A stretch of DNA of 64,000 nucleotides from Neurospora intermedia (GCA_037102815.1 BTPP01000010.1:186001-250000), one strand, 5' to 3'; counted from the stretch's first letter, positions 33,955-47,146 are shown. The notes: generated from the letters alone by a model not told the origin. A program made the numbers and translations.

Positions 33955-36900
33955 TTATGAATGTGGCTGCCGTGGTTACTTGAATAAGAAGCGGTGGCGG
34001 CAGGACTAGTGTGCCTTTGGGAGCACACTAGAGGATGACGGGAGAGGAACACAGCTCAAGGATACTTCCAATGGTCTGTGAATCTTGGTAGCATAACCGG
34101 TTAGAGATGGTGGATCGGGATGCGATCGTGGCGAGCGTGGATATGAAAGGGGCAGCTGGCTATCAAACTCCAAACAGGATCCGGGCTGGGGACTAAGACT
34201 AGTAGGGACTGGGCATGATGAGGCGATATCATGCATGACCAGAATAGCGCTCACATCTTTTGATCAAGGATTTCAGGTTGGCAGTAACATGTATAATAGC
34301 CTGGATTATTGCCAAATCAAGGGCGGATGCCGGTAGTTTGGACAAAGCAGCAGACAGAGGCTGGCTGAGAAGAGGAGTCGGGTGGCACAAGTTGCTTGAG
34401 ATTTGAACGACAAGCACGACCGAGAGTTCCGTATCTGGTTAGCTCTTATAGGAAATGGCTTTTATGGTGGAAGAAGGGCATATTCCAGGGATGATGGGTC
34501 GATATTAGAGTAGAATAGTGGTGGAATGGAAGACCGAAAAGGTTGGACGCATTGAGACAAACCATGCCCGGTTCTCGCTGTTGTCCAACTGTGGAGAGAG
34601 AGAGAGAGAGAGAGAGAGAGTCACGGTGTGTCGAGCCTGTAGGGTGCCGAGACACAAGGCCGGACAACGTTCAGTTAACGGCAAACCGGGCGTTCGGGTC
34701 AGGGGAGCAGGGTTGCCGAGTTTCGTCATGGGGTCCAGGAGAATGAGAGGACTGATGTGGTCAAAGTCAAAGGATTCATAGCCACATCGCCATCGTGAGC
34801 AGCGAGGAGCAACAAAACAGGCGGAGACCACGCCACCGCAGAGCAGATGGCTTCAGCATCCTTTCGCTAGTATTGGTGTAGTGTAGTGTACAAGCACGAG
34901 GAGACGAGGTCCGTCCAGGAAAGACAGGACCTGAAAGATGGATTTTCTCGCGTATCGTCAAGTCTAGCTTCCTTGGTTCCTCTTGGGCTGGGTTCCACTC
35001 GCTTTTGCCTCGCTTCGTTCCATCGTTCCGCGCCCTTGTTGGCAAGTATCGCCGCCGTATTCCGCAGTCGGTGTCGGTTGGAGAGTTCAGTTGTTGCGAC
35101 TTTTGGACGAGACACAGTGTAGAGTTCTGGAAGTTCATTGAGAAGAGAAGTGAGGTGCAGGATGCCAGGATATCTCCGCGGGCCCATGCTGGATGGAGCA
35201 AAAAGGGTCGCTGATCAGGGTTCTCACCAGTACCATCGTAATGAGGGCTGGCAAGGTTCAGGCTCGTGGCCCATGGGTTGCTGTATCAAAATGGACTGGC
35301 GGCCGCGGCCTCTCAGTGGTTCAGACAGACACACACCTCCTGCCAAGCCTTGACCCAGACCAGACTGCCCGTATCCACTCGCGAGTCACTGCAGCGCTAG
35401 CAACCCAATCAGGGACGTGGGGCCAGCCATGGCAAGCTGAAGGCTCCCGCGGCTGCGCACCAGGCCAGCTGAAAACGCTGGAACTTGGCTCCCGATCTGG
35501 AAACCCAATCTGAACCTTGCAAGGAACTCCATCCCGGCCGACTCCTGCTTACGACAAGCTGCCCTGCACCGCAACTCAACTGCCTCCTCCATCACGCTCC
35601 ATCATTGCCTTCATGTTCCCTGCCAGCCAGCCAGTCCGTTCGTCCTTCCATCCATCTAACCAAAAGAAATGATCAAGCCGAGCCATCTCATCATCGTCCA
35701 TCCCACCGACCCCGCCTTGCCGATCCCTGACGAGCTTGTTTGGTTGAGCCGCATGCGCACAGTTCTCCCGCCCTTCCATCGAGTCCAACTGTCCAACAAG
35801 TCGTTGTCCTGCTGTTCCAGATTGACGTGGCACTGACAGCAGCAGCTCGTACTTCTTCGTCCGACCGACGGGATCCACGAGCCACCTACACTTGACCATG
35901 CCGCGCTGGATTGGATCTACCGACTGCAACTCGTCCCATCGACGAAACTCTGCGACGGGTACCCGGCGCCGTGTGATGACGGCATTCTCCACGTCTACAC
36001 CAATTGTCTGAACCGGACAGACGGGGCTAAGCACAAGTCTTCAGCTTCCCTTGACGATGACTTGTCGCATATCAGAACCCTCATTGTTGGTTGTCGCTGC
36101 CGGCTTCAAGCACACAATGAAGCTGGTTGGAATGTTGGGAGCATCAGCAGGCACACTGCAATGGCCACATGGAAGCGTGTCGAACGAGGTGTGTGTGCGT
36201 GCTATGGGACGGCGGCCCAAGATTCGGCATACTGATCGGGGCGAACCCCACGGGCCGCGACAGAGGGAAGACGCGTTATCTTGTTACACGGCATCAACAA
36301 TCACTATAGCATCCTCTACATACTGCGCAGGCTTCGTGCCTGGATATCAGTGCTACATCAGGTCAAGATGTCCTGATAACAGCCCAGCTGACCATGAGCA
36401 CAGCATACTGCCCCAGGTCATCCGCCGAGAACATGGAAAGCCATGGCCAATGGCAACTGCCCAAATTGTCTTTCCCTTGGGTGGCTTTCTGGACGTCATC
36501 AACTCGGCCTTGGAGATGCGTGTCCTCTGGGCTGGCATGGTTGGGGAGATTTAGACCTGAAACAATATGCACGGTTTCCCGACGCCTCAATCACTTCCCT
36601 GCACGATGTCTTCAAAAGGCCAGAACGCTTTTGGGGGGCTCCTCGTTCTAGACTTCTTGTTGACACGTGCACAAACTGTTCCATCTGACCATTCAAGCAA
36701 TTCCCCAGACTCTGCTCCGAATACTGTACTGAGCATTATCAGCTTCTGCTGCGTTACGGGCGGCGAGTGTATCTATTGTCGGAAGCTTCAGGAGCTTCAA
36801 GAGCTCCAGGGACCTCCCCACAATGGTCTATTTGACAAGCTCCCCTTGTTAAGCTAGCGCAGGCCATCTTTCAACTTTGTTCCGCGGGGAAACTCGGCAA

Positions 36901-37032
36901 GGCCCGTTCTAGAGGCTCTTTTCCCTGCCAGTGTTCGCTTCTTACGCGCCCGAGGAATGGGCTGACCATCGACGTCACTTGGGTCACTGATGTGCTCTTG
37001 TGGATTCTGCCTCCGCCTTGGGATCCTTGTCT
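33955..37032. other. 3-kb gene-free spacer
   Basis: No open frame here shows a family, domain or splice-supported extension. It contains a (GA)n microsatellite. The 36051-36554 frame (167 codons) was examined and not accepted. It includes the promoter of the gene at 32323-33954 and the 3' flank of the BNR-4 gene. Confidence 0.5.
34594..34620 (+). repeat. (GA)n microsatellite
   Basis: Uninterrupted GA dinucleotides over 27 bases, about 640 bases upstream of the start of the - strand gene ending at 33954. Confidence 0.9.
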
Positions 37033-38668
37033 TCACACGAACAGCTCAAAGTCAAGGATGGCGATAGCTTGACTCTCCACAGCTTGCTTGGCCGAGTTGA
37101 CTGGGTTGTGGCGAGCGAAGACCGACAGCACATTGTCGTACTCCAGCCTGGCCGAATCTACCAACGGCTCTCCGCCAAGGCCATCTCCTTTCCAAACTTC
37201 TTGGTAATCAGCAAATTCACTAGCTTTGGTGGCCCTCAGGATTCGCATAGTCTTCGTGGTCGAGTCTGGAAGGATCGCGTACAAGTCGCCTGTTTTGCTG
37301 ATGGCTAGTTGACCACGCTTGCTGCCTTCGGTGATGACTTGCAGTGCCCGCTGCGTCCACGTCCCTAGTCACTGTCAATCGGCTTTGCCAGAAATATGAA
37401 AACCGTAGCACGGCAACAACTTACCCTCTGGCGACCGGTAATAATGCTTCCATAGGTACGTCCCCCCTTCATTCATCATATCTCTGTTTAATACATGTAC
37501 ACCCCCTTCTTGGTCAACAGCTTGTGCCTCTTGGTTCATCAGGCCCTTCCCCTTGGGTATGTCAAAGGCAGCGATCCCACTGCAATCATTTTTAATGGTG
37601 CGCTCTTTTCCCCGTACACCAGTCGGAAACTTGGCGGGATCCCTTAAGTCGGCAATCACTTCACCGCAACCGTTTTTCCACACATATCCGTCGGCATCGC
37701 TATAGGCATAACAAATGTTATGGTTGTTTTCGGCCCCGTTAGGTCCCGCCTGCTGCTTGTGTTTGGTATCAAGCGGATCGTCCCAGCCCGGATATTCCAC
37801 AAAGCCTCGATATACCCAAGTGACGTAGAGGACCCCGTCGCGGGAGGTCATCCCGTTGACGTACGGACTGCTCTGGACGCCTGTCAGGTAGGGGCCGATG
37901 TATTCATAGCAACCGTCTTTGCCGTTGTAGATGTAGAGATGATCGTTGCCGAGCCCCGCCTTGCCGTCACGGTGGGAGAAGAACATGTTCTCGCCGAGGA
38001 AGCCAAATCGGGGGTATGTCACGTCACGGAGCGGCTTGTGGGTGGATGGGATTCCCGGGAGGCAGTCAAGAGTGGCCGAGAAGATGTCTGGACGCCAACT
38101 GATGGTACGGGGCTGAGTCGCTACGTCCCACTTTGAGTAGCGGTATCGCAGACTGCTCGAAAATTGTGTTGGCAGGCGTAAACGTATCAACAGTAGGTGA
38201 GAGAAAGGAGGGAGACGCAACTCACATGTCACAGTGGTGATCGAATGCCAGATGGATTGTTCCATCACCCGGGCAAATTCCAAGCGAAATGGTGTTATGA
38301 CCATCGTCAACAGTTTGCTTGTAGTCACGCAGCTCGAGGACTTCCCACTCGTAGGCCGTTTTCTCGCTGAATTGGTCTTCGTTGCTCAGGACAGGCATGT
38401 CCGAACGGGGTCGCAAAAGCCTTCTGGCCACGCAAAGATACAGTGTGTCGCCATCGTCTGGCCCGGCGTTGGACCAGTATGCTACGTATTGGTAGCCCTT
38501 GAAGGTGACTATGGCGTCTTGCTGGAACGCGTAGGCGTTGAGTTTGTGTTTGCGACCTGGGGTGGCAGATCGACATCCCAAGATCGTGACGACGGGTTGA
38601 GGCAGCTGCACGTGTGCGGTGTCGATGTTCTGGTGCCTCAGCTTCGGCATTGGATCGCTGGGAGACAT
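37033..38668 (-). CDS. BNR-4 repeat beta-propeller protein, putative polysaccharide-active enzyme
   Basis: Three exons: 38226-38668, 37425-38152 and 37033-37364, giving 500 aa from MSPSDPMPKL; splice phases agree. Characteristic BNR-4 blocks are DAIVTFKGYQYVAYW, GICPGDGTIHLAFDHHCD, YPRFGFLGENMFFSHRDG and AENNHNICYAYSDADGYVWKN, followed by a last block with GTWTQRALQV and KTGDLYAILPD. The family forms seven-bladed propellers; relatives include GH145- and PL24-type enzymes acting on uronic-acid or rhamnose polysaccharides. His and Tyr in AENNHN and DHHCD may be active-site residues, by analogy only. The N-terminus is uncertain. An upstream exon starting at 38822 (MYKALWN) could splice in and add a hydrophobic stretch, or the protein may be cytosolic. 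Confidence 0.8.
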
Positions 38669-38931
38669 CTCGCACAGGAGGATGACGGTCACTACGGAAA
38701 GATGAGATCCCAACACACCGTGTTATGGAGAGTTTATGGGAGGTAAAGTGAAGAGGAGAGCATTCACGCAGTCGGGTGCTACTTTGATCAGAACACTTCA
38801 TGTTCCACAGTGCCTTGTACATCCGGCCGATACCTTCGCCTCAAACGAACTGGCATTTACTACGGAAACTCTTGGGGCCGACCATCGAAAAACGACATCA
38901 TTGAACATGATCTGATAGCATTTATATATTC

Positions 38932-38939
38932 AGGCTCGC
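38932..38939 (-). promoter_or_regulatory. Possible TATA box of the BNR-4 gene
   Basis: On the - strand the sequence reads AATATATAAA, 110 bases before the ATG at 38822 and 264 before the ATG at 38668. The spacing favours a transcript that includes the upstream ATG. Confidence 0.4.
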
Positions 38940-40481
38940 CAAGTCGAGACTCCCAAGCTAAACGCATCCCAACCTTGCACGTGGTCCTCATTTCACCTTA
39001 AAGTTCTTTCTTGAACCTCCAGCATGCGGTATCAAAACGGGTCCAATAGTCCCTCTACCGTCTCCTGATTTGTGGATGATTTACTTTCCGGCCAATCCTC
39101 CTCGCTTTTTGCACATCAGTCCTGGAAAGTTGGTTAGGTAGCTCGGTAGAGGTACTTACAGGGGTCTTGAGTGGAAACAGGGCGGAAGACAGAGTGCCTG
39201 TGCATGGCCTGTAACTTTACCTACCGATTATAGAAGGTGAGGAGGGGAGGCTCTATATAGTAGGTGACTTTGGCAGTTCAACTCTTTCTCACCTTATAGA
39301 GGCAACATTGATGGACTCCAGCTAGTCAAATCGCATGTATAGACGTATCCTGTTGTACCATTCCCTTTTCCCTTTATCATTCCCCTGTACGTGTAAGAAG
39401 ATAGTGGGGCGCGTATTATACAAGCAAACTGCTATGTAGAAGGACTAATGTTTACCCTACCTCAACCCCAATCCCTAACTATGCAGATATTGGATAGGTA
39501 TTTGGATTACCAGGCCACCAGGTGTTCGTGAATTGTTTATACAGTGTGGAAGAGGTAAATACAATTCGCATTTTTTTAGGCGGTTGTAGTCAGGTGTTAG
39601 CAATAGCGATGAGGCTTGAATTAGGTTCTGGAAGCCCTTTCCCTCTCAACCGTCCCGAAACTCCCTACCTTACCGTCTCTGTACCTAGCGCGGATTTACC
39701 CCGGAGGAATAAAGAGACCAAACAAGGGAGTGTGCTACCCCATCTTTTCATTCACTTATCCCCGCGCCGACGCCGTGATCATTATCGCCACGCCGTTCGG
39801 TGGAACAACTGGCCTCGGGAGAAATCCGAATCAACGTTTCTTTGATATGTTATTCTTCGACAATGACGGGTTCCATGAGTTACAAACTATGTAGCTGAAC
39901 ATATCGCCTAGTGCCCGTGGTTCCTTTCTTCGTTTGTTCTGGTTCTGGCTCGAGGTTAATGTTACAGACCAAACACAACTTCAAATACCGACATGTTGAG
40001 TTATCATGATAGTCTCTGGATCCAGTTCAACTAAAAACACTCTCACACCCAGGTTTTGGCTCTTCAGATCCGGCTTGCAGCTTTCACTTTACGACTTCAC
40101 GAGAGATCCATGCCTCGGGTTGCTACCTAGGTCGTGGTTGATTCCACCGCGCCGTAACGTCGCTGGGCGGGATGTGGGGTACACCCTCGGCCCCATAAAC
40201 CCGCCCCATTCCTTTCTCCTCAGCAGCCAGGTTCCACATACAGCGGACTATGTAGGTCACAGTGGATTCGACTTGCGCTTCCCCCAAGCCTCAGCTTCCC
40301 CCCCCATTTCCCGGGCCGTTTCCCCAGAGTCCACTTGTGGAGTTGGCAACAACCTGAGCACGACGACATCAAGGCGACATTGACAAGCACGGGTTTCACT
40401 CTGGCAATTTCCCCGTCCTCGATGGACTTCATATTTGCAATGTCTCTGATTTTCACACTGCTTCGGCCTCGATATCCAGTC

Positions 40482-40514
40482 CTCCACCACCACCACCACC
40501 ACCTCCTCCTCCAT
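40482..40514 (+). repeat. (CCA)n/(CCT)n trinucleotide repeat
   Basis: About seven CCA units followed by three CCT units; non-coding as far as can be seen. Confidence 0.85.
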
Positions 40515-41952
40515 CGTCCATCGAAGGACCAGCATTTGGTCTTCTCCGCACTTTGTCCATGTCCATTTGACTCCATGAATGACATGGGACCAATAGGCTA
40601 ATACCAAGCTTTGAGCTTAGCATGCTTACCCCGTGCTTGGCACGTGGAACACCGTGACCAGAGATGCTCATCCAGACATCCCGGGGCCGTTGGTTTGTTC
40701 ACGTCTTCTGATTGGCGGGGCCTTCTACCTTACACGGCATGCATTGTCGGGATTCTGAGGGGAGTATGTAGCAGGTGCGGAGGACAAAGAGACAAGGGGG
40801 GTAGAAGGCGCCTCCACGGGGATCTGAGGAAACATGGATGCTTGGGGGATGGCGGCGGCGACAGTATGTAACACGGTCTGACGACCTCTTGATGCCACTC
40901 GGAAGAAGAGGCCGAGTCCAGATCTCCAGCCTCCAGCCTCTCGTCCTTCCCTTTTTCTTTTTCATGGTACTTGCTATTGCTTACTCGGGACTGGTTGCCC
41001 CGTGTTATCCCCCAAGTCTAACATATTGGTACTGAAGCGTTCAACAAGATATACCAAGTACAAATGTGCCCACTGCTAACATATGCCAGATAAGACAGTA
41101 GTAAATACGACACTCTTTTTCTTCAATGTCCTCACAGGCAAGGCAAGAGACGACAGAAAGGGAGGAGCCAGTTGCAGTGCAACGTCCCCCTCCCCTTGGT
41201 GGAAAAAATGCCACCGGTAGTGGGCGAACAGGGGAGGGGGCAATCTTTTGCCCAGTTGGAAGAAAGGCACACTCTAGCTCCAACTCTGTTACCCTTTACT
41301 ATGTAGATGCCATATCTTGTACTCGCAGAAAGGGAAACGGGCCGGAGTCCATCCATGCTTCTCCAAACCATGACTCCAATCAGGCCCGGTAAGGAGCAGC
41401 GAGGGCATGTGCAAGGCATACAGTGTGTCCATCTTGTGCGATACAAGCGAGCAGCCTGACTATTGTGACAAGAGAGATTCGGAGCCGCGGCATCATGAAT
41501 CTGGAGTATGGGGTAGCGTATCTCACTAAGCCTACACAGTTAAGCCGTCAAATCACTAAGAAAGTGAGACTTACAGGTTAACCTTGCATGGGGTGTTCAA
41601 GAACTGGCCGAACTGGTGTTGCACCGCTTTGCTCCAAGACATACAGGAACTACATAAGGGTTCCGGACACCGGCACCGTCACTCTTTACTTGCTATTCTA
41701 TTACCCGGGGGCTGGATGACACTCTTCATTCTCGTGAGCGTTTCCCTCTTACATCTCATCCAACAACTTTCCTAGGTACCAACGACTCAGCTCCGAATCA
41801 AGAGATTACACCCTTTGAAGAAAACTTCTCACTTATCGGTCAACATCCAGCCAGGATCAAAGAGGCCTCGAAGGCTGTTCATCACCTCACCCCAGACACA
41901 AAAAAAAAAGGCCATCTTATACGAGAGAGTACGACCTTACCAAGCCGTCAAG

Positions 41953-43770
41953 ATGGGTCTTTCGATAGGAAATAGGATCCTCCGGAAAATTGTCAAAAAT
42001 GAGGCCATGGCAGAAGATCCCCCAGAGATCTATGGCTGGCGTGTCTATCTTCTAGCGTGCTCTGTGAGTGCCTTTTACCTGAACAATATCTACTCCAAAG
42101 GATCTTTTCCTGCTAACCCTTACGTCTCCATCACAGGCCTGCTTCGGCGCCATGTCTTTCGGCTGGGATTCCTCCGTCATCGGCGGCGTCATCGAACTCG
42201 AACCCTTCAAACACGACTTTGGCTTCATCGGCAACGATAAAGCCAAGGCCAACCTAGGCGCCAATATCGTCTCTACCCTCCAAGCCGGCTGCTTCCTCGG
42301 TGCGCTGATCGCCTCACCTATAACCGATCGCTTCGGCCGCAAGTGGTGTCTCGTCGCTGTCTCCCTGGTCGTCATCATCGGTATCATCATGCAAGCCGCC
42401 GCCTCAGGCAACCTCGCACCCATGTACATAGGTCGTTTCGTCGCCGGCGTGGGCGTCGGCGCCGCCAGCTGCATCAACCCCGTCTTTGTGTCTGAGAACG
42501 CTCCCCGCTCGATCCGCGGTCTGTTGACGGGCCTCTACCAACTCTTCATTGTCACCGGCGGCATGATCGCTTTCTGGATCAACTACTCCGTCTCTCTGCA
42601 CTTCAAGGGCAAATCCATGTACATCTTCCCGCTCGCCATCCAAGGTCTTCCCGCCGCCCTTTTGTGCGTCTGCATGCTCCTCTGCCACGAAAGCCCGCGC
42701 TGGCTGGCCCGTCGTGACCGATGGGAAGAATGCAAGTCTGTGCTGGCGCGCATCCGCAACCTCTCCCCAGACCACCCGTACATCATCGACGAGTTCCGCG
42801 AAATCCAGGACCAGCTCGAACAGGAGCGTCGTCTCCAGGGCGACGCCACTTACTGGGATCTGACCCGCGATATGTGGACCGTCGCCGGTAACCGCAAGCG
42901 CGCCCTAATTAGTATTTTCTTGATGATCTGCCAGCAGATGACGGGCACCAACGCCATCAACACGTATGCGCCTACCATCTTCAAGAACTTGGGCATCACC
43001 GGCACGTCGACTAGCTTGTTCAGTACCGGTATCTATGGTATCGTCAAGGTCGTCAGCTGCGTCATTTTCTTGCTGTTCTTGGCCGACTCGCTGGGTCGTA
43101 GACGGTCGCTGCTGTGGACGTCGATTGCGCAGGGTCTTGCCATGTTTTATATCGGCCTTTATGTCCGCATCTCGCCGCCGATTGATGGCCAGCCGGTGCC
43201 GCCCGCGGGTTATGTAGCGTTGGTGTGTATCTTTTTGTTTGCTGCGTAAGCTTTCTTTTTCTTTTTTTCTTTTTTTTCCTCTATCTAACCCCTTTTCTTC
43301 CCTTTGCTTCTACTATCTTTCCTCACCCCCATTCCCTTTATGTGTACGCTACTAAACGTTGTACCACATATGACAGTTTCTTCCAATTTGGCTGGGGTCC
43401 TGCCTGCTGGATCTACGCCTCGGAAATCCCCGCCGCCCGCCTGCGCTCCCTCAACGTATCCTACGCCGCCGCGACGCAGTGGCTGTTCAATTTCGTCGTG
43501 GCCCGCGCCGTGCCTACTATGCTGGTCACGGTCGGCCCCCGCGGTTACGGCACCTACCTCATCTTTGGCAGCTTCTGCCTCAGCATGTTTGTCTTTGTCT
43601 GGTTCTTCGTGCCCGAGACAAAGGGTATCTCGCTTGAGCACATGGATGAACTGTTTGGCGTTACGGACGGGCCTGCCGCTGAGAAGTCGTCGGTGCAAGG
43701 TGGGGATGATGTCGGGTCGGACATGGGGAAGGGGGATCAGAAGTCGAAGCATGTGGAGGTTTATGTTTAA
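41953..43770 (+). CDS. MFS sugar/quinate-type porter
   Basis: Three exons: 41953-42063, 42137-43245 and 43377-43770, giving 537 aa. Twelve membrane segments. Sugar-porter signatures: [17 protein letters not shown] in segment 1, DRFGRKW in loop 2-3, the post-segment-6 motif [10 protein letters not shown] (usually PESPRW), DSLGRRRSL in loop 8-9 and [16 protein letters not shown] after segment 12. The [15 protein letters not shown] stretch in segment 7 matches sugar and quinate porters. Proton-coupled import of a sugar, sugar acid or quinate-like compound is the likely role; the substrate is not decidable. The gene lies between a BNR-4 protein and a P450, each on the other strand. Confidence 0.9.
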
Positions 43771-44030
43771 GTCCTTGTTATTGGTTGTTTTTGAGTATGA
43801 GAAGGGTCAGGAAAAGAAGAGATGTTTTGATGACTTCTCAATTCAGGAGACAAAGGAAGATACAGCCGCCTTCGTCTCCTAGTATGGGATAGATGAATGA
43901 ATGAAGATATCTTCTCGTGATTATACAGGGGATTATGGCACCAGGTCAGTAGTCATGGAGCTTGCTCTATACTCAACAGTTAAAACTTGTAGACGTCAAC
44001 ATCCACAACATGTGTTGACGTTCAAGACCA

Positions 44031-45771
44031 TCAAGACACCGACCGTTCAGTTGCCTCTACAAGGAAGTCGTGCGTCAGGAATACAGCACCCGCGTTCATC
44101 TCCTTCCAGGGTTCCGCTGCATTGGTTACACTCCAGTCGAAATTCCGCATCAACTGTCATGATGTTAGCAAGCATCGTATTAATGTGTGTTAAGGATAAA
44201 GGTTTCCAAAGGTAAGTAACCTCAACATACCTCAAAAACAGTCTTTCCAATCTCCATCAGCGCAATTGGCTTTCCAAGGCACTGATACTTGCCATGACTA
44301 AAAAGCATCTCGTGGGCCAGGTTCATCTGAGCCAGCTTCTTCGGGTCCTCCTCATTCAGCCACCTCTCAGGCCGGTAGCAATCGGCATCCGCTCCAAAAA
44401 TCTTCTGGTCCCTGTTCAGTCCCCAGACACAGTAGCCAATATTGGTACCGCCAGGAAGATAGACCGTCTGACCCTCCACTGTCACGGTATCTCCCTCAGG
44501 CGGTACTTTCTTCTGGGAAGAATTGGTCACCGGAGGGTGCATCCGCATGCCCTCCTTGCAACATGCCCACAGATAGGGAAGTTGCCTTTGCGTGGCATTG
44601 GAAACAACACTCGGGTACGGCAGCGCTCTTCCATCTTTGACGGCGGCATCCACCTCCGCCTGAAGTTTGGCATAGACACGCGGGTTAGTAACGAGGTACA
44701 GCATAATGCATCGCATGGAAGTGGCAGCGGTCTCGGCACCGGCAAGGAGCTGAAGAATGGACTCAGTAATGAGTTGCTCTTTGTCCAAGCCATGACGGAA
44801 CCACGAGGCGAGCATGTCGCTCCCCTTGGTCATGCCGGGGTCGTTCTCAAGACGTTTAGAGATGATTTTGCGAGTGTTGGCCGTCATCGCCCCGAAGCCG
44901 GTCTTTGCTTTGTCCGATGGTCCCAAGAGATGCATAAGTGGCGTACCGAGTACGAGCTCTGTCAGTCCGAGGCCCCACAGATACATGATTGCGATCATGC
45001 CCTGATCGGCGTGCTTGATGTAGCCATTCACATCTTGATCTGAAAGAAGCATCCCAAACGGCTCGCCAAATCCAATATGGCTGATGACATCGAGGGCGAG
45101 GTACTGAGCTTTCTGTGCGAGATCGAATGGGTTTGTCTTGATTTCGGTCGAGCAGTACTTGGTCCGAATAAGTTGGACTAGTTCTGCAACATGAATATCT
45201 ACCGAACTCTCGAGCTCGCGGTTTTCCTTGCCAGAATACTGTAACGTGACCAAGTGGCGTTAGCGATCAAGCTCACGAATTCTTGGCCTGCAAAAGGGTT
45301 CTCACCCCGCCAGCCATCTGAGCTCTACGTTTGGTGTGTATGTTATCGTCGAGCTCGCTTAAAATGTTGTCGCCGGTCGGTTGGAACCGGGCGGCAATGT
45401 AGAACCATCTGGTTCGCGTGTATCTATTTCTCGCCCCATTGATGTGTGCCAGCAACTCGAGAGATGTAGTCATCAGCTCGTTGGGTCCGATGCGAGCAAT
45501 GGGTCCTGTTGAAAGTCAGTCGGTGTATGCGAAAGTTGCTGGGCTCAAGCATCTTTTACTTACCGTGTTTATCCGTGGCCTCCTTGAACTTCAAGTGTGG
45601 AATTCCAGAAAGGTAGGCAAGGCCATGCCAAATCTCGAACCAGCCAGTGCCGAAGGGTCCTTTGAAATGGCGCAACCGGTAATATTGCTTGATCTTGAGG
45701 ACCACCCAAATTGCGAGCACAACCGAAGCGAGGAGCCATCGTGCCTCATAGATGAGAGTGGCTGCGCCCAT
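44031..45771 (-). CDS. Cytochrome P450 monooxygenase (pisatin-demethylase-like group)
   Basis: Four exons: 45564-45771, 45306-45505, 44231-45238 and 44031-44153, giving 512 aa. A single N-terminal anchor (LLASVVLAIWVVLKI) tethers it to the ER. P450 landmarks are complete: I-helix AGAETAATS (302-310), K-helix E-x-x-R as KEGMR (E365, R368), PERW, and the heme loop FSHGKYQCLG with ligand Cys456. The I-helix has AGAET rather than the common AG-x-D/E-T-T pattern, which is acceptable for many fungal P450s. The overall pattern, starting GPFGTGWFEIWHG and including GPIARIGPNEL, recalls fungal detoxification P450s such as pisatin demethylase. It oxidises a small lipophilic substrate with electrons from P450 reductase; the substrate is unknown. 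Confidence 0.9.
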
Positions 45772-47146
45772 GGCGGGACACAAGTCCTGTCGATGAAAAT
45801 AGCGAAGCTTGGTCAACAGTTGTAGTGATATTGAGAACTACGGCTAAGGAACACTGTCTTTGTTATAGCATCGGAAGTGCTTCTTCACCACGTCGAATCC
45901 AGCTTTCTCGCTTAGTCGACTGGTGTTTTCTTTACGAATTCCAGCCCTTTTCGCACGCCCTTCGGCACCATGCCTACGGTGGCATCGATGTTACCGTGCC
46001 GCTGGTTGGTTGGATAGGGAGTACCATGATCTGAAGCCTCTATCAGAACATTAGTAATGCGACTTACAATAGCGTAGCTTTGTCCACTTATCATATGCGG
46101 TACTGATAGTCACGGCGGCCATGAGAATAATATAGCTGAATCTTGATTTCTTACCTCGAACTCTCTGCTTGGTCGGTCTCACTGTCTATTCGGCCTCTGA
46201 AACATTTTCCGCGGCGCCGCTGGAATGCTACCCTAAAGTCTTCGTGGGGATTTAACCTTGTATTCTGTTTCATATGGAAATCAACATGTTCTGAAGCCTT
46301 TTTCAATTTTGGGTCTAGATATCTTTGAGCCTTGGCCGGCAGTGGTGGTTGCCATGTAGAAGAGGGGCTGAGAGCAGGGCGTAGGTATGGGTGCGTGTGC
46401 TATGCAAGGTCCTTTGCGTATATCTTCTTGAAACGATGTAACACGAACGGTTGGTGAAGTTGGTGATCTGAAGTTTGCCATCGTTTTGGGGGAATTTGGA
46501 ACTGTGACGTGTGGAACTAAATTGAGCCACCCCGCCTCCAGTGCATTAATGCAGAGCTTATTCGCAGCCAAACGCGCTCCTGTCAGATCTGCCACCTGCT
46601 TTCGGGTGCGACACATCTCCGCCAGCAGCAGGACTGCCATTGCTCTTGCTCATTTTCTTGTCATACATACAAGACTTTGACAACACAAAGAGCCTTCACA
46701 GTTCTTACAGGAACGCTTTATGAAGGGGACAATGCATGATAGACGCAAGATTAGAGACTGTTAGGTTCAGTCGCAGTTTTGTTACAGACATTGTCCCAAG
46801 CTCCGTTGACAAAGGCGTCCATTGTTTTGTTTTGCTAACTAGAGATAGGCTGAATTTTGCATCGGCAGAAACCACCACGGACTTGATGGGGATGTCCGGT
46901 ATGCGGCAACCAATACGGCGTGTCAATATGACGATTGACTACTGTCGTTCCTGACTGCTTTTCATAATGATATTTCGGAAGGCTCGCTCTTTCCTCTTCA
47001 GCTTTACTTTGTCTCGCCAAGAGAGCGGGAGGTTTGAACATTGTTATTATCCAGCTCGTTCTTACCCTTTTTTTCCTTCTTCGTAAGACAGTCACACCTC
47101 AACTGCCACTGCCAGCCAACCCATTTGACGTCCTTGCTTGCCCACA
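45772..47146. other. Gene-free spacer
   Basis: 1.4 kb between the P450 (-) and the ankyrin protein gene (+). Short open frames on both strands have no family resemblance. Confidence 0.5.

Larger units (their letters stand above)
38669..41952. other. 3.3-kb divergent spacer
   Basis: Between the BNR-4 gene (-) and the MFS porter (+), which diverge. No gene was recognised. Contains a TATA-like site for the - strand, CCA/CCT repeats and an ACCTAGGT palindrome at 40125-40132. It probably holds the regulatory regions of both genes. Confidence 0.5.

Noticed and set aside
36051-36554. 167-codon + strand frame in the 34-37 kb spacer
   Set aside because: No family resemblance, mixed codon use, no splice-supported extension.
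44294-45043. 249-codon + strand frame opposite the P450
   Set aside because: The P450 motifs on the - strand are complete; this is a shadow.
46281-46640. 119-codon - strand frame near the P450 upstream region
   Set aside because: No domain or conserved pattern; the apparent hydrophobic start is short.
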